A DNA stretch of 64,000 nucleotides, from contig JAJFPB010000004.1 of NCBI GenBank assembly GCA_020881915.1, positions 3,348,001-3,412,000 on the forward strand. Reading direction: 5' to 3'. A program made the position numbers and the translations under genes. Shown piece after piece: positions 12,359 through 24,416 of the stretch (its first letter is position 1; each line of letters begins with the position of its first letter). The notes below the pieces were generated by a model. That model made no database searches. It was given only the letters and a program-made list of their open reading frames with translations, and had not been told where the DNA came from. Source of the DNA: Paramyrothecium sp. XJ0827 (lineage: Eukaryota > Ascomycota > Sordariomycetes > Hypocreales > Stachybotryaceae).

Positions 12359-14382
12359 CTTCGGCATTAGCCGTTGAGTTGTCTTGTGGAAGCATTTTGG
12401 AAGGATCTGCATCATATTTCTTAGCAAGTTTCGGCGTTAGTAGCATGATACCATATGCAATTTTATGTTAATAAAAGAATTAAATGAAATGATCCGATTA
12501 AAGTGAGGTACCTGAAGTTTATGTCATAAGCAGATTTATCCATTCCCAGCTGTGTCTCGCATGAAGTCAACAGAAGAGCTAGCATTGGAAAGGCAGACTG
12601 CCAAGTTACGTAGCGAAAGCAAGACCTGCGGCACAGAATGCGATGTCTCCGGTGCGCAGTGGGATGAAAAAGTCACTTCAAACTCCGCGGAGTAGTTTTC
12701 GAGAGGATCACATGGTCTAGAATAAGAAATTGGGTGGAAGCTTGTCTGCGGCCGTTTGAGCGACATTTTGGCCCGGCTGACAGGGCATGGGTCATTGGTT
12801 GGCAGTAGCCGTTATGATTACTTGATACGAGATGGAAAATTATCTGATCATCAGATAAAGCAGGGTCCCTGCAACATCCAATGCATAGATGGGGCAAGCG
12901 CATGCAGCGAGCTACCCAAACCTACCGATTGCGATTTGCAACAGATTCAGGGATGAAAGCTGAGTCGGAGCAAATAATGAGACGCCTGAAAAGACTGAAA
13001 GGGGCCCATGTCGACATCGAATTGGCCGTTGCACTGTAAAGTTCAACCTCCAACACATTGTGTCTTTTGCATCCGTAAAGACTTTTTCTTGCCCTGGCAT
13101 ATGGAAGGAACTAAGCACATCTTCTTGTTAAGTTGTTCCCTCCTCTGCCTTTTGGGAAGGGGGCCTGTACCGTAGCCATTTTATGGCCGTCAACGAATCC
13201 GAGCAGGGCCGAACCCGGAGCAATTGTGTCGAACTGTGGTTCATCCTAGCAATGCGAGGAAAAGGGCGGCTCTGGGCGGCATCGGCGCGCCACTCTTCGC
13301 TACAGTCATTGTGGGAGCTGCAAATGGGAAATTGATGCGTCATCACCTACGGTCGTCCGTAAACTACAGTACCTACCTACCTTCCTTACCTTAAGTACCT
13401 TACCTCATTAGAGAGCACTGGAGCATGCCGTCGTCCTTTCTGGTGTGATGGATCAATAAGCACCGGCCAAACTGCCAGGGTGTTCTCGCAACACGACCGA
13501 GTGTCTGAAGACGAGGCAGAGAAAGCGTATGTTGCGATATATCTACCTTGCTTTTCCAGAATGGAGTTTCCAAGCCCGGGCACTTCCACGTGTACGTCTT
13601 ATAACGGCAATAATGACCATATTGCCGAGGAAAAATGTCTCCACGCCGGACCGCGACGCCGTAAACGGATTAGATGTCACTGATAACCCCCGGGGGACTA
13701 CCTAATAAGATACCTTCCTTACCTCAGGTACCTTCAGGCCAGCCAGGAAGATGTAGCGCCGAGCGGTACCTTCAATCTTGCAGCGACCCAGTGCCAAGGT
13801 CCCGTACCCTCATCGTCCTAAGCCGTTAGCTTCTTATTTCTGGTAACCTCGCTCACTTCGGTACCTGGCCTGCTGTACTTGTCCGACCGGATCCCCAGAG
13901 CAAAAAAAAAGTCCTCCTTTCCAATCACACCCATACTTGTGCCACCAAGAGGCGTGCTGATTGCGCCGTCGCCGTCGCCAGCTGTTGAACTGCCTAGGAC
14001 AATTTGACGCAGAGGACATCTGCCATCTTTTGTCGACAAACGCTCTGTCCTGGACCTCGTCAGCGCGCCCTCGAGCTCCACCGCCCAAGGTAGCCAACCA
14101 ACCGACCAACCGACCGGCCGACCGAGTTTCTCGACTAACTGCTCTACTAGCCAGAGCCTCTCCGGACTTCCGCCACCGTCCTCTGACTTTTTGATCGTTG
14201 CTCCAAGTCAACCCGCGCGCATCCCTACAGCGCAAATCGCATCGGCTCTTTGAGACTCCAGATCTTTGCCCTCGCCGACGCCCAGTCACGCCGCCTGCGT
14301 CGGTTCTTGCTGCTCTCCATCCGTCAACCTGGCTTCCCTCGATTCCAAGATCCTCGGCGGAGCGTCTGCCGCTGTGGCCAAC
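12359..14382. other. Intergenic region ATG9 to MRS3/4
   Basis: A 2-kb spacer between two plus-strand genes. It has TACCT-type islands at 13371-13407 and 13708-13731. The last 500 bases are C-rich with repeated ACCAACCG-like units near 14094-14124, typical of a fungal leader for the carrier gene. Short open frames lack recognisable products. Confidence 0.55.
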
Positions 14383-15783
14383 ATGGCCCAGCCAACTGCT
14401 GAGCCGGTTGAGGATTACGAGTGAGATATTTCGCATCCTGTTTACGCACTGCGCAGTGGAGCTGACCTGGACAACAAAGCTATGAATCCCTTCCGCCCAA
14501 CTTCTCTCTGCTGCAAAACATGGCGGCTGGTGCATTCGCAGGCATTGCTGTACGACATCTGGCTCGACCAAACTCTGCTTGGATTTCCGCTGATTCATTC
14601 GCCTCAGGAGCACACCGTCATGTACCCAATTGATGCGATCAAGGTGCCTACCTACATACCCCTCGTCAGGAAGCGGATAGACTGCTAACACCTCAATCTG
14701 TCGACAGACCAGAATGCAAGTCTTGACTCCTAATTCCGCGACCGTCCAGACCGGAGTGATCCGCAGCACATACCAAATAGCTTCCCGCGAGGGCTTTTTC
14801 AGCCTCTGGCGAGGCATGTCTAGCGTCATTGTGGGTGCCGGTAAGTCTCGAGACGCTTCATCCGCCCTGATCCCTATGTCTCTGACTCGTGATATCTGTA
14901 AATCAGGACCTGCCCACGCAGTCTATTTCGCCACATACGAGGCCGTCAAGCATGCTATGGGAGGCAACCAGGCTGGCGTGCACCACCCCCTTGCTGCTGG
15001 TAAGTAGCTTGCCTTGATTCACCTTATCCACCCGAGGCATTCGGAGAGCTGGTAGACTGATATCATGTCTTGCAGCTACTAGCGGTGCTGCTGCCACTAT
15101 TGCCAGCGACGCGTTCATGAATCCTTTCGATGGTAAGCCTTCAGCTAGCATTCCACTTAGGACAAGTGTGTAAAGATGGAGGGACCGCTAATCTGGCCAT
15201 TCGCGTGGCAATAGTTATCAAGCAACGCATGCAGATGCAGAATTCTAAGAAAATGTACCGCTCGATGGTCGACTGCGCTCGTTACGTCTACAGGAATGAA
15301 GGTCTAGGCGCCTTCTACGTTTCCTACCCGACTACCCTGTCCATGACGGTCCCCTTCACCGCGCTGCAGTTCCTCGCCTATGAGACCATATCCACGTCGA
15401 TGAACCCCGACAAATCCTACGATCCTGCCACACATTGCATAGCAGGCGCTGTTGCCGGAGGCTTTGCTGCAGGCTTGACGACCCCCATGGACGTCATCAA
15501 GACCATTCTGCAAACCCGTGGCACATCAACGGATCCTCAGGTCCGGAATGTCAATGGCTTCGTTGGTGGCTGTCAGCTATTGTACCAAAGAGAAGGCTTC
15601 CGTGGATTCTTCAAGGGCGTTCGTCCTCGAATCCTCACGACTATGCCGAGCACCGCCATCTGCTGGTCGGCCTATGAGTTTTCCAAGTACGTCTATATCC
15701 TGCGATTCACAATGTTTTCTTGGTGATAGAATACTGATGCATTAAACAGGGCTTATTTCATCAAACGAAACGATAGCCTCTGA
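14383..15783 (+). CDS. MRS4: Mitochondrial iron carrier, mitoferrin (Mrs3/Mrs4 type)
   Basis: Inner-membrane carrier of the SLC25 family that imports ferrous iron into the matrix for heme and Fe-S cluster synthesis. Eight exons: 14383-14420, 14480-14549, 14608-14643, 14708-14840, 14907-14999, 15076-15132, 15215-15686 and 15750-15783, totalling 310 residues. The three carrier repeats are complete, each with its PxDxxK signature: PIDAIKTRMQ, PFDVIKQRMQ and PMDVIKTILQ. Assignment to the mitoferrin branch rests on LPPNFSLLQNMAAGAFAGIAEH at the start, GPAHAVYFATYE, and SDAFMNPFDVIKQRMQMQNS in repeat two. All seven introns have GT-AG ends and are 58-82 nt long. Iron supply links it functionally to HEM4 elsewhere in the window, but they are not adjacent. 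Confidence 0.94.
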
Positions 15784-16480
15784 ACAAAGCAATGGGGAAA
15801 AATATAGATGAGGCGGTACTTGAAGGATGCTGGAGCTTAGATTTCAGACGGATGAAAACGTTGACTTGGCTAACCCCATTAAAGCCATCTCTCTACATTC
15901 TCCGTCCAGGGCCCTTTTCTTCTTTGCGGCAGGTACGATATAGGTTAATAGATTCGGCGGGACATGGGCGGCAGCCGGAAATAGTGCTACGGATAGATCT
16001 TGGCGCGTTCTGGCATCCAACATGGGTTGTTGTACATAAAGGCAGCAAGCGGCAAGAGTCGGGTAGCGGGGAGCTGGGGGCGATGTTTTACATATATCAC
16101 TTGTGCTTGAGAGGGGTTAACAAATTCAGTACCCGGCGATGGCGTGTTGAACACATGGACCGACATGCACATACAGACCATTCTTCTCTATGCCAGCTTC
16201 CTGCTCAACGTATGGTCAGTCGTGTCAAGGGGGGCTCGGATATTGTATAATTTGCTAGGTATACTAAAAATCCTCACTTGTTCAACGGCTCGACATACAG
16301 AGCGCTTGTGCATTCTCTTTGAGCATGAAACCCACTGGGCGTATGCCGCTGTTTAATTACGAGACATGCTGCTGTACGTCATCCCTTCTTCTACTTAACA
16401 AACACCAAAACTCCACCCCATGCGCTTTGCCCAGGTATCCATTCCAAGTATAAAATAGCAGCAACCACAACGCACGAATC
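15784..16480. other. Convergent 3' spacer MRS3/4 / DNAJC3
   Basis: A 697-bp tail-to-tail spacer, rather long for 3' UTRs alone. Open frames here are short and unrecognised. No repeat or RNA gene is seen. Confidence 0.55.
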
Positions 16481-18118
16481 TTAAAATCCAAAGGGACCTC
16501 CGCCGCCGCCGCCGCCGCCAAAGTGGAACTTGAAGCCCTGGCCGCCTCCGCCCTGCTGGTGGAACATGAACGGTTGACCTCCGTGGCCGAAGGGACTGCC
16601 CTGGTGGAAGGGGTTTCCGCTCTCCTGAGAGTTCGGGTCATCGCCTCGGTCGAACCTGGCTCTCAGCTCGGGGTCGCTCAGCACTTCGTAGGCTTCGTTG
16701 ATGGCGGCCATCTTCTTCTCCGCTTCCTCTTTGTTGATACCTTGCATGGCGGCCTTGTCGGGATGGAACTGCTTGGTTGCCTTACGATAGGCCGTCTTGA
16801 TTTGCCTCTCGTCGGCATCGTTTGCCACTCCGAGCACCTTGTAGTAGTCCTTCGTCTTGCTACGCTTAAGAGCGATGCGGGCCTTGTTGAGAACGTTGTT
16901 GACCTTGTCTTGTTTGTCAGGTCGAAGCTCGCCTGCCTTCTCCAGTGTTTGTATAGCCGCCTCGAACTCCTCCTGCTTGAGCAATGTCTTGCCGCGATAG
17001 AATAGACCCCAGAAAGAATCGGGGTTGAGCTCCAAAGCTTCGGTACAGTACTTGCCAGCCTCTTTGTGGGTAGACTAGAACAAGGAAGAGTCAGCAACCA
17101 GAACCTCAGCAGTACAGTAGCGATCGACGTGGCTTACCTCTGAATATGCCTGGCAAATTAGTTCAACAGCGCGTTCATACAGTTTGATGTTGGCTTTTTG
17201 AGGGAAACGTCCTGTCTGCCTCAAATCGTCCACCTGCTCTTGGATGGATTTGACCAAGCCCGGATCCTCTTCCGTGCCGACTAGAGTCCTGCCGGCCGTG
17301 GTGAATTGGCCTCTGTTCAGTTGACCTTCGGCCTTGGCAAAGGTCTTTTGGATAGCCTTCTCTTGCTTGTGAAGCTTCTTGCAGATCTTGGAGTCAGGGT
17401 CGGACTGCAGACATTTGCGCATCTGGGAGATACCGTTGTCCATGTCGCCAAGGCCGTAGAAAGTCGTTGCGGAGATGAAGAGATGGGGGTTCGTGTCTCC
17501 AGGCTTCATGTGCAGGACATGCTGGAGATCGCTCATTCCCTCCTCGAACTCGGACCGCTCGAACCTGCAGCGTGCGCGGAGTTCACGCAGCGGAGGGTTT
17601 CGCGAGGCGACGAGGATCGCGACGCCTGCGTGGTTGACGCAATCGTCCCACTGCGCGCTTTCGGCGGCCAGGTTCGCGGCGGCGGCGGCGTGCTTGGCGG
17701 CATCGAGCTCCGTGACCTCGTTGGAGTCGGCAGCCTTCCCAGCGGCGAGAAACTCCAGTCTTGCAGCATCCCAGTCTGCAGACTTTGATTTGATCTTGGC
17801 AAGCTGAAGGTGCGCACCTGGGAAGCCGGGCTTGAGCGCAAGCACCTTGTTGAAGTCCTCTGTGGCCTGGCTCATGCGGCCGAGCGACAGGTAAGTCGTG
17901 GCGCGCTTGAAGAGCGACAGATAGTTTGTCGGGTCTCGGGCGATGGCGGCGTCGTAGTAAATGAGCGCCTCGATGGTCTCGCCCCGGGACAGGTGCGACT
18001 GTGCCGAGTCCAGCAGAGACGAGACAGGGAGGTCGTTCGGGATGTCCTGGGGCGACAGGGCGCTGGCAGAGGCCAGCAGGCCGGCCGCAACGACCAGTTT
18101 GGAGATGGGGAAAAGCAT
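16481..18118 (-). CDS. DNAJC3: ER-lumen TPR-DnaJ co-chaperone, DNAJC3/P58(IPK) type
   Basis: Co-chaperone of the endoplasmic reticulum Hsp70 (BiP/Kar2): it binds unfolded clients through TPR repeats and stimulates ATPase activity through its J domain. Exons 18118-17138 and 17074-16481 give 524 residues. Residues 1-20 ([20 protein letters not shown]) look like a signal peptide. TPR units follow ([23 protein letters not shown], then [18 protein letters not shown]) and run to about residue 390. The J domain is at about 403-470 with HPD at 431-433 (KQFHPDKAA). The C-terminus is Gly/Phe-rich, encoded partly by a GCC-type triplet run, and ends GPFGF without a KDEL/HDEL signal, as in animal P58. It shares an upstream region with HAUS1. 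Confidence 0.93.
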
Positions 18119-19018
18119 CGTTCGTCAACGAGTGGTGCAGACCGATGCGACCAGAAATCGATGGGGGGATGTGCACTTAGACGAGAGCCGACGAGCAGTC
18201 CGCAGAGGTTCGCACCACTGGCGAACACCAGGCTGAACGGTGAATGACCAAAATCAGGGTCGACCAAAGACAAAGCGGATCGTCCTCTGGGAGAGGAAAG
18301 TAAAGCAGGACAAAGGGAGAGGGCGCCGCAGCCAAGGACGAACGAAGAAGACGGAGAAGTAGACACCTCAACGTTCAAAGAATGAGAACAAAGGGCGTGG
18401 AAGCCAGGTCAGGAGGATACTGTACTGTAGAGTAGGATAAGTCAAAGGCCAAACGCCCACGCTGTCCTCTGGTAAAGAACAGCTAAGCACATGCCTTCAC
18501 GGATACCGCTACGAGGGTACCCTGGCGGGGAGTGGCGCACATCGACCAGGGGCCTGCGTGCAGTGGGCAACCTGGGGTCAGGTACCTTGCCTTACAGCGT
18601 ACAGGTACTAGTCGATACCTGTACTTTGGCACGTTCGGGTGCCGCGTCGTTGGTATAGTACTTGATACTTTTTAGCATGCAATCCCCCAAAATGGGTCCT
18701 GCCATGCTTTTCACATCGGGCACGGCCGTCAACTCCCGATTGGAGGAATCCGAATAAACTCTCCAGGTACGCACCGCTTCGCTAAGAGAGACCGTAGACG
18801 TTCCTCTTCCTCGACCATACCATCATAGACAACGTCTTGTACGCTCCTGGGTATCCGCTTACAGTGGAATGCGATTGGCAACTGTTATTTCTCGTGCAGC
18901 ACCTCATTATATGTCCTTACGGACTTCAGGCACATCCAGCACCTACAAAGCTATCTCGTGTGTTTCACCGCTGGTTCGCAACGGCCAAACCTGCTCTTCT
19001 CATCATCATTAACCAGTG
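18119..19018. promoter_or_regulatory. Divergent DNAJC3/HAUS1 upstream region
   Basis: A 900-bp head-to-head spacer. I looked for an unfolded-protein-response element and saw no clear one. A GGTACC-type motif cluster lies near 18578-18600. No coding signal. Confidence 0.45.
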
Positions 19019-19933
19019 ATGGCTCAACTCCCGCGGCCCCAGGACCCAGCCGCCATCTTCTCACCGTCCGTCGCACGTATAGCTGCCTCTACAGCACGCG
19101 ACTGGTCTTATGTTGACTCGTGGCTTGCCCACAAGTTCACCGGTCGCCCGGTTCCCAACTTTGAGCGAAACCCAGACACTCTCAAGGTCCTTCTTGCTCT
19201 GGCCTCGCACAATGAGACTGCCGACGAAGAGCGGCATATGCTGCATCGCGCCGATGCTGCCGCTCTCGAGGACCTGACACGATCAGATCTCGTATCTCAA
19301 GAAGGCGCCCGGCCTCTGCGGGACGGCTTGCTCACCGCCCTTGAGCATCACCTACCAGTTGAAGGAAACTCGGCCCTCGAAGCCATGGCTCTTATGGCTC
19401 TCCAAGCAGGCATAGCCCTGCCAAACCCTCGGGATCTGGCCCAGAACATCATCAACCTGCAGAGCAGCATTTATCAAACCGAGCAAATGCAAACTCGCAC
19501 GGAAATCCTCTTGCGCCATATCAAACATCAAGAAACTCACATACAAGAGCTAAGCGAGCGCCTACAAACGCAGTCATGGAAACCTTCTCCGGATCTGGCA
19601 AAGCAGAACCTGGAAACACAGCGGAAGATCAAGGCGATGTCCATACAGCTATCCGAGCTTCGAGACAGGGTGTCTGCACTTGCCACATCGCTCGACTCGT
19701 CACAGCCCTCCCTCCAGGAAGTGGTGCGAGACGAGAGCGAGTACTTGGCCATACTCGAGCGGAAGAAGAAACTTGATCAGCAGTTGGCAATATTCCAGGG
19801 TTTGCCTACCAACGCAGAATCGGCTCGCCTAGAGCTTGACAACCTGCGCCGGCAGCTGCGTGGGGTCACATCGCGCCGAGATGCAGTGTTTGAAGGGCTT
19901 GTTGAGCGTGAAAGTCCCGTCAAGCGGCGCTGA
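19019..19933 (+). CDS. HAUS1: HAUS augmin-like complex subunit 1
   Basis: Predicted augmin subunit, which recruits gamma-tubulin to existing microtubules in the spindle. A single exon gives 304 residues from ATG 19019; the GTG just before it is not used. The N-terminal 60 residues contain the block I associate with fungal HAUS1: IFSPSVARIAASTARDWSYVDSWL, then FERNPDTLKVLLALASHNE. The rest is almost entirely predicted coiled coil (about residues 140-295), with heptads such as QETHIQELSERLQTQ and LDNLRRQLRGV. Coiled-coil proteins are easily misassigned and I rely on the N-terminal block, so certainty is moderate. It ends only 76 bp from the stop of VAC14, which is convergent. Confidence 0.68.
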   Translation: MAQLPRPQDPAAIFSPSVARIAASTARDWSYVDSWLAHKFTGRPVPNFERNPDTLKVLLALASHNETADEERHMLHRADAAALEDLTRSDLVSQEGARPLRDGLLTALEHHLPVEGNSALEAMALMALQAGIALPNPRDLAQNIINLQSSIYQTEQMQTRTEILLRHIKHQETHIQELSERLQTQSWKPSPDLAKQNLETQRKIKAMSIQLSELRDRVSALATSLDSSQPSLQEVVRDESEYLAILERKKKLDQQLAIFQGLPTNAESARLELDNLRRQLRGVTSRRDAVFEGLVERESPVKRR

Positions 19934-20009
19934 TATTGTGTGAAATCACTCTAAATACATCGTACAGGTGCCTACGCCGCATGTCCGCGGGGGACTTGAT
20001 GCATAACGT

Positions 20010-23000
20010 TCAACCACGTCGGTTCTTCCCAGCTACCGCACCCCCGAGTCTTCCAAATTGCCTTCCGAGGCCAGATCGTTTCATGGCGGGCGCAGGCGCC
20101 GGTGGAGCTGGATCCTTTTGGGGGACTGGGGGTGGCCCCCTTGGGTCTTTACCTTTCGTGTCCATGGTCCCGTCTCCAATGCGAAGTTCGCTGACCCCCA
20201 CAAGCGGAACATCGTCTCCATCAGAGTTATGGCGCTGGGCTCTCCTGGCTCGCTCCTGCACGCTGCGGAATTTCTCAAGAAGTTCGACCCATCGAATGTT
20301 GCCATCTTCTCGCCCTTTCAGGCGATTGGGCCGGTCGTAGTTGGAAGTACCTGTGGCCGTAGACGTGCTACAGAAATGTCAGTATACGTAGCTAGGGATG
20401 GTCGTTGGAGCTGGCTTTTCCATGTAATCATGCCAGTCACCATTGGTGAAAGGTGAGACCTACTTTCGGGGCGCGACATGTAGATAACCTATCGAGCTGA
20501 CGCTATTAAGGCGATTCTTGAGCGCCGCAAACGCCGATGACTGAGGAAGTAGCATCAAAATCCCGTACATGCACTTGTACAGGTACGGGTACTTCTCCGG
20601 CTCGAGGAGCTGGAGCCGTAGGTCTATAATGCTCAGTAAATGCACTCACTGCCAATGGCAACCAAACTTACAAGTAAAGACAGGAGACTCGATCAATTGC
20701 ACCAGCTTATCGACTTGGATCAGCATGTTGACAGTCATTTCAAGCTCCGCGCTACCAATAGTTAGTGTCCTGAACCAAGACAAGTGTGCTGTGGCCCTCA
20801 CATAATCTGCAGTAGGTGATATGCTTGCTCGTAAGCTTGAGCGAGCAGGCAAAGGGAAAATGTAGCCACAGCGTTGTAACACCATGATCTGAAAAGAGCC
20901 ACGAATAAAGTCTGACCATCCTGCACATTCGAGTCAGTCATGAAATCGCATTAGCTGAACCAGCATTTCACCCACCTTTGCCTCTAGATTTCGAAGTCGT
21001 CTGCGCACTTCTCCGAGCTGAGGAGCAGTGATGAGATTATTGTTCAAGTTTTGGACCATTATACTGGCAAACTCGACATCCTCTTCTTTCTCAATGCAGT
21101 CTGCGAGCGTGCGGTAAATACGTTCAGGGCTGAGACTTAAGCATAGCTGCCGGATGATGAGATTGCCCCTGGTCTCTAATAGCTTCCTGTCTGTCGAGAA
21201 GAGTTGCAGCAGATTCACCATGAAATTGGCGAAGTAATCGTCCTCACTATTGCGCGAGATCTGGGACAACAGCTGCAAATCTTTTGTCACCACTGCGTCG
21301 GACGGGTCGGATAACGTCTTGAGCAGAGCAGGGAAAGTACCATCATTAAAGGCCAGTACCTTTTTCGGGGCTTTCCTGTGAAGCATGATGAGCCAAGTGA
21401 GAGCGGCGACGCGTGTTGCTTCGTGGTCGTTGAGGAATAGCAGCGTAAGGGAGTTGACCGCAGCTGCATAGTCAAGGTCCACGGGCGATTGAGGTGAAGG
21501 TGTGCCTGGACCGGCTGAGACAGACTGAGGTCGCTGGCCAGGGGTTGGGCTCATCACGTCGAGCTCTCTAGAACTCGATATCGAGCCGCGATCTCTGCTA
21601 TGTGTGTGAGGGTCCGTCTCATCAGACAGAAGAACAACGTAGTCCATGAGGCACGAGTTTACACGCGTAGCGGCAAGACGGATCGTTTCTTTGGTGCTGG
21701 CCATCGCGGGTAACATGTGGGCCAGGATCTTGGGGGTAAAGGGAAGGACATCTTCGGGGCAAATGTCAAGAAACTCTACAATCCACCTCAGAGATTCTAG
21801 TAAAGAATCCTCCTCTGTTCGAAAGTCAGTAGATTGCAAGGACACGGACCATTGTGAATAACCACCTACCAAGAGGCGAGTCCAGCGTGGCAGTTAAGAT
21901 CTCGAGGATCTCTCTGTAGTTGATCTCAACATCCTGGCCAGGAATCCAATCCTCCTCGATGCTGGCGTCATCATCGTCATTGAGCGCATCGGAGTCAATC
22001 TCATCGCCCTCTTCAAGCTCCGGGCGAAGGCTCGCACTATCACCTGAGTCTTGTCGCTTTCTCTTGCCGCCTTCAGCAGATTTCTTGCTTTCCACGATGC
22101 CTTTCTTCACGCGGGCTATGCGCTTAATTTCGTTCAGAAACTTGTCCAGGCATGCCTGGGTCGAGGCGCGCACATCGGCATTCTGGTCGCTTAGGAACTT
22201 GAGTAGTCCACCTAGAAAATCGGGGAGATGGGTCACGAGTTCAAGATCGGGTATGGAGTCCAACAGTGTTATCCAACCAACCAAGAACTGACGGGTAAAG
22301 GGATTAATGACCCATATACGTTCCTTGAGCAAAGGAATAAATTTCTCCAGCGAGAATGCTGTAGGAAGCTGGGTGTCGAGGTCATCCAGGCCGTCCTTGT
22401 CATCTCCTTCAAAACCCGGCGGCGACTCCAGAACAGACACATAGGAGGCTGCCGACTCGGAAACGATGTCCTTGATGAGCCGATCCAAAAGTTCAGCCCC
22501 ATTCTTGACTGACAGCTCCGAGTCCGCACCCAGCTGCAAGAGAAGACTTAGTATCGGGGCTTCGGGTGTTGCTAGCAGACGATCCAGAACGTACCTTGCA
22601 AAGCTGGTCAAATATGCTGTTGAAATAAATCAATATTTCGCCCTTTGCGACCTTGGCAATATTGTACATCGCCTCGCAGGCGTAGTACCGGACTCTAGCA
22701 TCTTGATCGGTGAAGCATGCAAGTACGGGGGGGACAATCTTTGCTAGATACCGCGGTAGCTCCTGAGGGTGCAGATGATGCGTTAGACGGTAACCACGAC
22801 TTCGCCTCCGGGAGGAGCATGAGGCTTCAAATGGCAGTTTGCAGCCAAGGCAGCCATGTTACTTACTGGGCCAAGAGCAATAGCAGCAGCAGCCAGGCCA
22901 ATCAAGCCTCCGTTTCGGGCATGCGGCTGGTGAACCGCGTACGAGTACTCATTGCAGAGTTGCTCGAGAATATCATGGACGCGTTGATAATCCTTGGCGA

Positions 23001-23318
23001 CAACGAGGTCACGGATGACTCTTTCAAGCCTGTATGCACGGATGTCATCAGCGGTCTATCATAGGCGAAAAGGCTTGAGCTGCTACAGCTCCCCAACGAG
23101 GTGGGGGTGGGAAGACAGGAGACAAGAGACCCAGGTCAAGGCCTGGGCCGCAAGTGGGAATGGGGAAGCCATATGTGAGATGAGAAAGGTGAGTCGGGCG
23201 GTAGATGCAAGCTCAGATGTCAAGATATGGGGTAGGAAAGTGAAACATACTCAAGTGCGCCTACTTTGCGCTTGTCGTAGAGCTTGTCGTTCAGCGCACG
23301 CTGGATGTTGGCATCCAT
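20010..23318 (-). CDS. VAC14: Vac14, scaffold of the PI(3,5)P2-producing Fab1 complex
   Basis: HEAT-repeat scaffold that holds the lipid kinase Fab1/PIKfyve and the phosphatase Fig4 at the vacuole or late endosome. Nine exons were joined: 23318-23251, 23029-22867, 22762-22595, 22533-21870, 21814-20976, 20920-20802, 20751-20672, 20623-20464 and 20367-20010, giving 872 residues. The N-terminus [18 protein letters not shown] and the block [20 protein letters not shown] are diagnostic. [20 protein letters not shown] is a HEAT repeat, and the C-terminal Fig4-binding region includes [20 protein letters not shown] and [21 protein letters not shown] low-complexity acidic insert separates the halves. 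The last exon encodes a Pro-rich tail. The first intron is 221 nt, longer than the others. Its stop lies 76 bp from the HAUS1 stop. Confidence 0.95.
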
Positions 23319-23430
23319 ATCGTCGGATGCTGCATACGCATGCCTCAGATCGGCAGATTCATGAGATGTGCGGCGAGCTCAGAGAGACAGGTGCGCGTGG
23401 ATCCGTACGTCCCAGTCCGAGCAAAGCGTG

Positions 23431-23474
23431 AGGGCGGGTGAGGGCAAGGCAGGGCAAGGCAAGGCAAGGCAAGG
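23431..23474. repeat. Imperfect (GGCAA)n short tandem repeat
   Basis: About six units of GGCAA, the first two imperfect, lie some 115-155 bp upstream of the VAC14 start. It resembles the GGTAA islands found elsewhere with one base changed. Confidence 0.75.
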
Positions 23475-23680
23475 GTATTCAAGACGGACGAGGGATGGGC
23501 ATTTGTCGGACGTCAAAGAAGCCCGAGACGAGACGTTATCCCGGCAGGGATTGCTGCTTGATCGGTTGACCTAAAAGTCGATTGAAGTATCCGTAATGTA
23601 TAGTGGCGTCACTGACGAAAACCGGTCAGCTTCAGGCAGGCGGAGGCGGCCCCTTAAGCCGGGAGGTCTTGTGAGCGGTG

Positions 23681-23720
23681 CCTACCTTAGGTAAGTACCT
23701 AGGTACCTTACCTTACCTTG
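23681..23720. repeat. GGTAA/TACCT motif island
   Basis: About 40 bp consisting almost wholly of overlapping TACCTTA, GGTAAG and GGTACC units on both strands. It belongs to the intergenic motif family described in the findings. Confidence 0.7.
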
Positions 23721-24200
23721 CGTTAGTGTGTTTGGTTAACTGGGCCTGAAACGCCCCTACCACGCCTCGCTCTGGTTGGCCAGTGCCACGACCGTTAAGC
23801 TTTACTGTGGGCAACTGAGACTAAAGCACCTTGCCTTAGACAGCTCTCGCCTAAAGGTAGAGCGACCACGCGAGGAATGTCCCGAGCGTGGAGAGCCTCA
23901 ATCCCTCGTCCTTGGCATCTTGTCTCTTACCTCCACCTCTACTCTGGCTCTTGACTCGTCTCGATGCATTCATGGTATCTTCCTTTATTAATCTTTCTGG
24001 CTTGTCATCCCCAGCTCGGCCTTCCCAATCCTCATCTTGCTCATCTGACCGCCTCAAGCTCTACATGACCACTCGTGGCACAATGCCATTGACTTGCAGT
24101 CCCTCACTTTGTCGTATTGCTCCCGCTTGCGTCGTTCGTGCCAGCGCCCTTGGCCTGGTCGTCCTTGTTGCTCTTGTCTTCTCTGTTTCTCTTTGCAGCT

Positions 24201-24416
24201 ATGGCTGCCCTCTTCGCAAAGTCGTCCTGCGTCATGTTAGCTGGTAAGGTTGCTTAACGGGGATCATGGGACAGCAGCCCGACTTTAGTGCCCCTCGCTT
24301 TGCTGATCCTAGCCGCAGCAGCATCGTCCATCTTATCTCTTTTCATCGCGAGGGTTTTGACAGAGTTCAGGAATCGTTACCAGAATGGTTATTCCCTGAG
24401 CAGCGCAGCAAAGTAA
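24201..24416 (+). CDS. Candidate 48-residue single-pass membrane microprotein
   Basis: Two exons, 24201-24243 and 24313-24416, join to 48 codons plus stop. The first exon is preceded directly by a pyrimidine tract and a CAG acceptor (24196-24198), so a 5'-UTR intron is likely. The ATG context is GCTATGGC. The coding intron (24244-24312, 69 nt) has a GTAAGG donor, a GCTGAT branch-like site and a CCTAG acceptor. The product starts MAALFAKSSCVMLA, continues with four alanines and SSILSLFIARVL (together about 25 hydrophobic residues), then a charged stretch TEFRNRYQNG, and ends LSSAAK. That layout suits a tail- or signal-anchored membrane protein, or a small mitochondrial subunit. I recognise no family. 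An unsplit reading stops after 18 codons. The call is based on splice architecture and composition only. Confidence 0.42.

Larger units (their letters stand above)
23319..24200. other. VAC14 promoter and leader of the small gene
   Basis: Divergent spacer. Just upstream of VAC14 is a GGCAA pentamer run, and further right a TACCT island. From about 23890 the plus strand becomes strongly C/T-rich, ending in a TTTCTCTTTGCAG acceptor-like site immediately before the ATG of the small gene. Confidence 0.5.

Noticed and set aside
13550..13592. Exon-like string: pyrimidine tract, CAG, ATG and a GTACGT donor
   Set aside because: No in-frame downstream exon with plausible protein content could be joined, unlike the case at 24201.
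16523..17005. Plus-strand 160-codon frame opposite DNAJC3
   Set aside because: Shadow of a conserved J-domain exon; no leader, splice or homology support.
23888..24247. 119-codon plus-strand frame over the small gene's leader
   Set aside because: Ser/Leu/Pro-rich because of the C/T-rich leader; it reads through the acceptor and donor that better explain the region.
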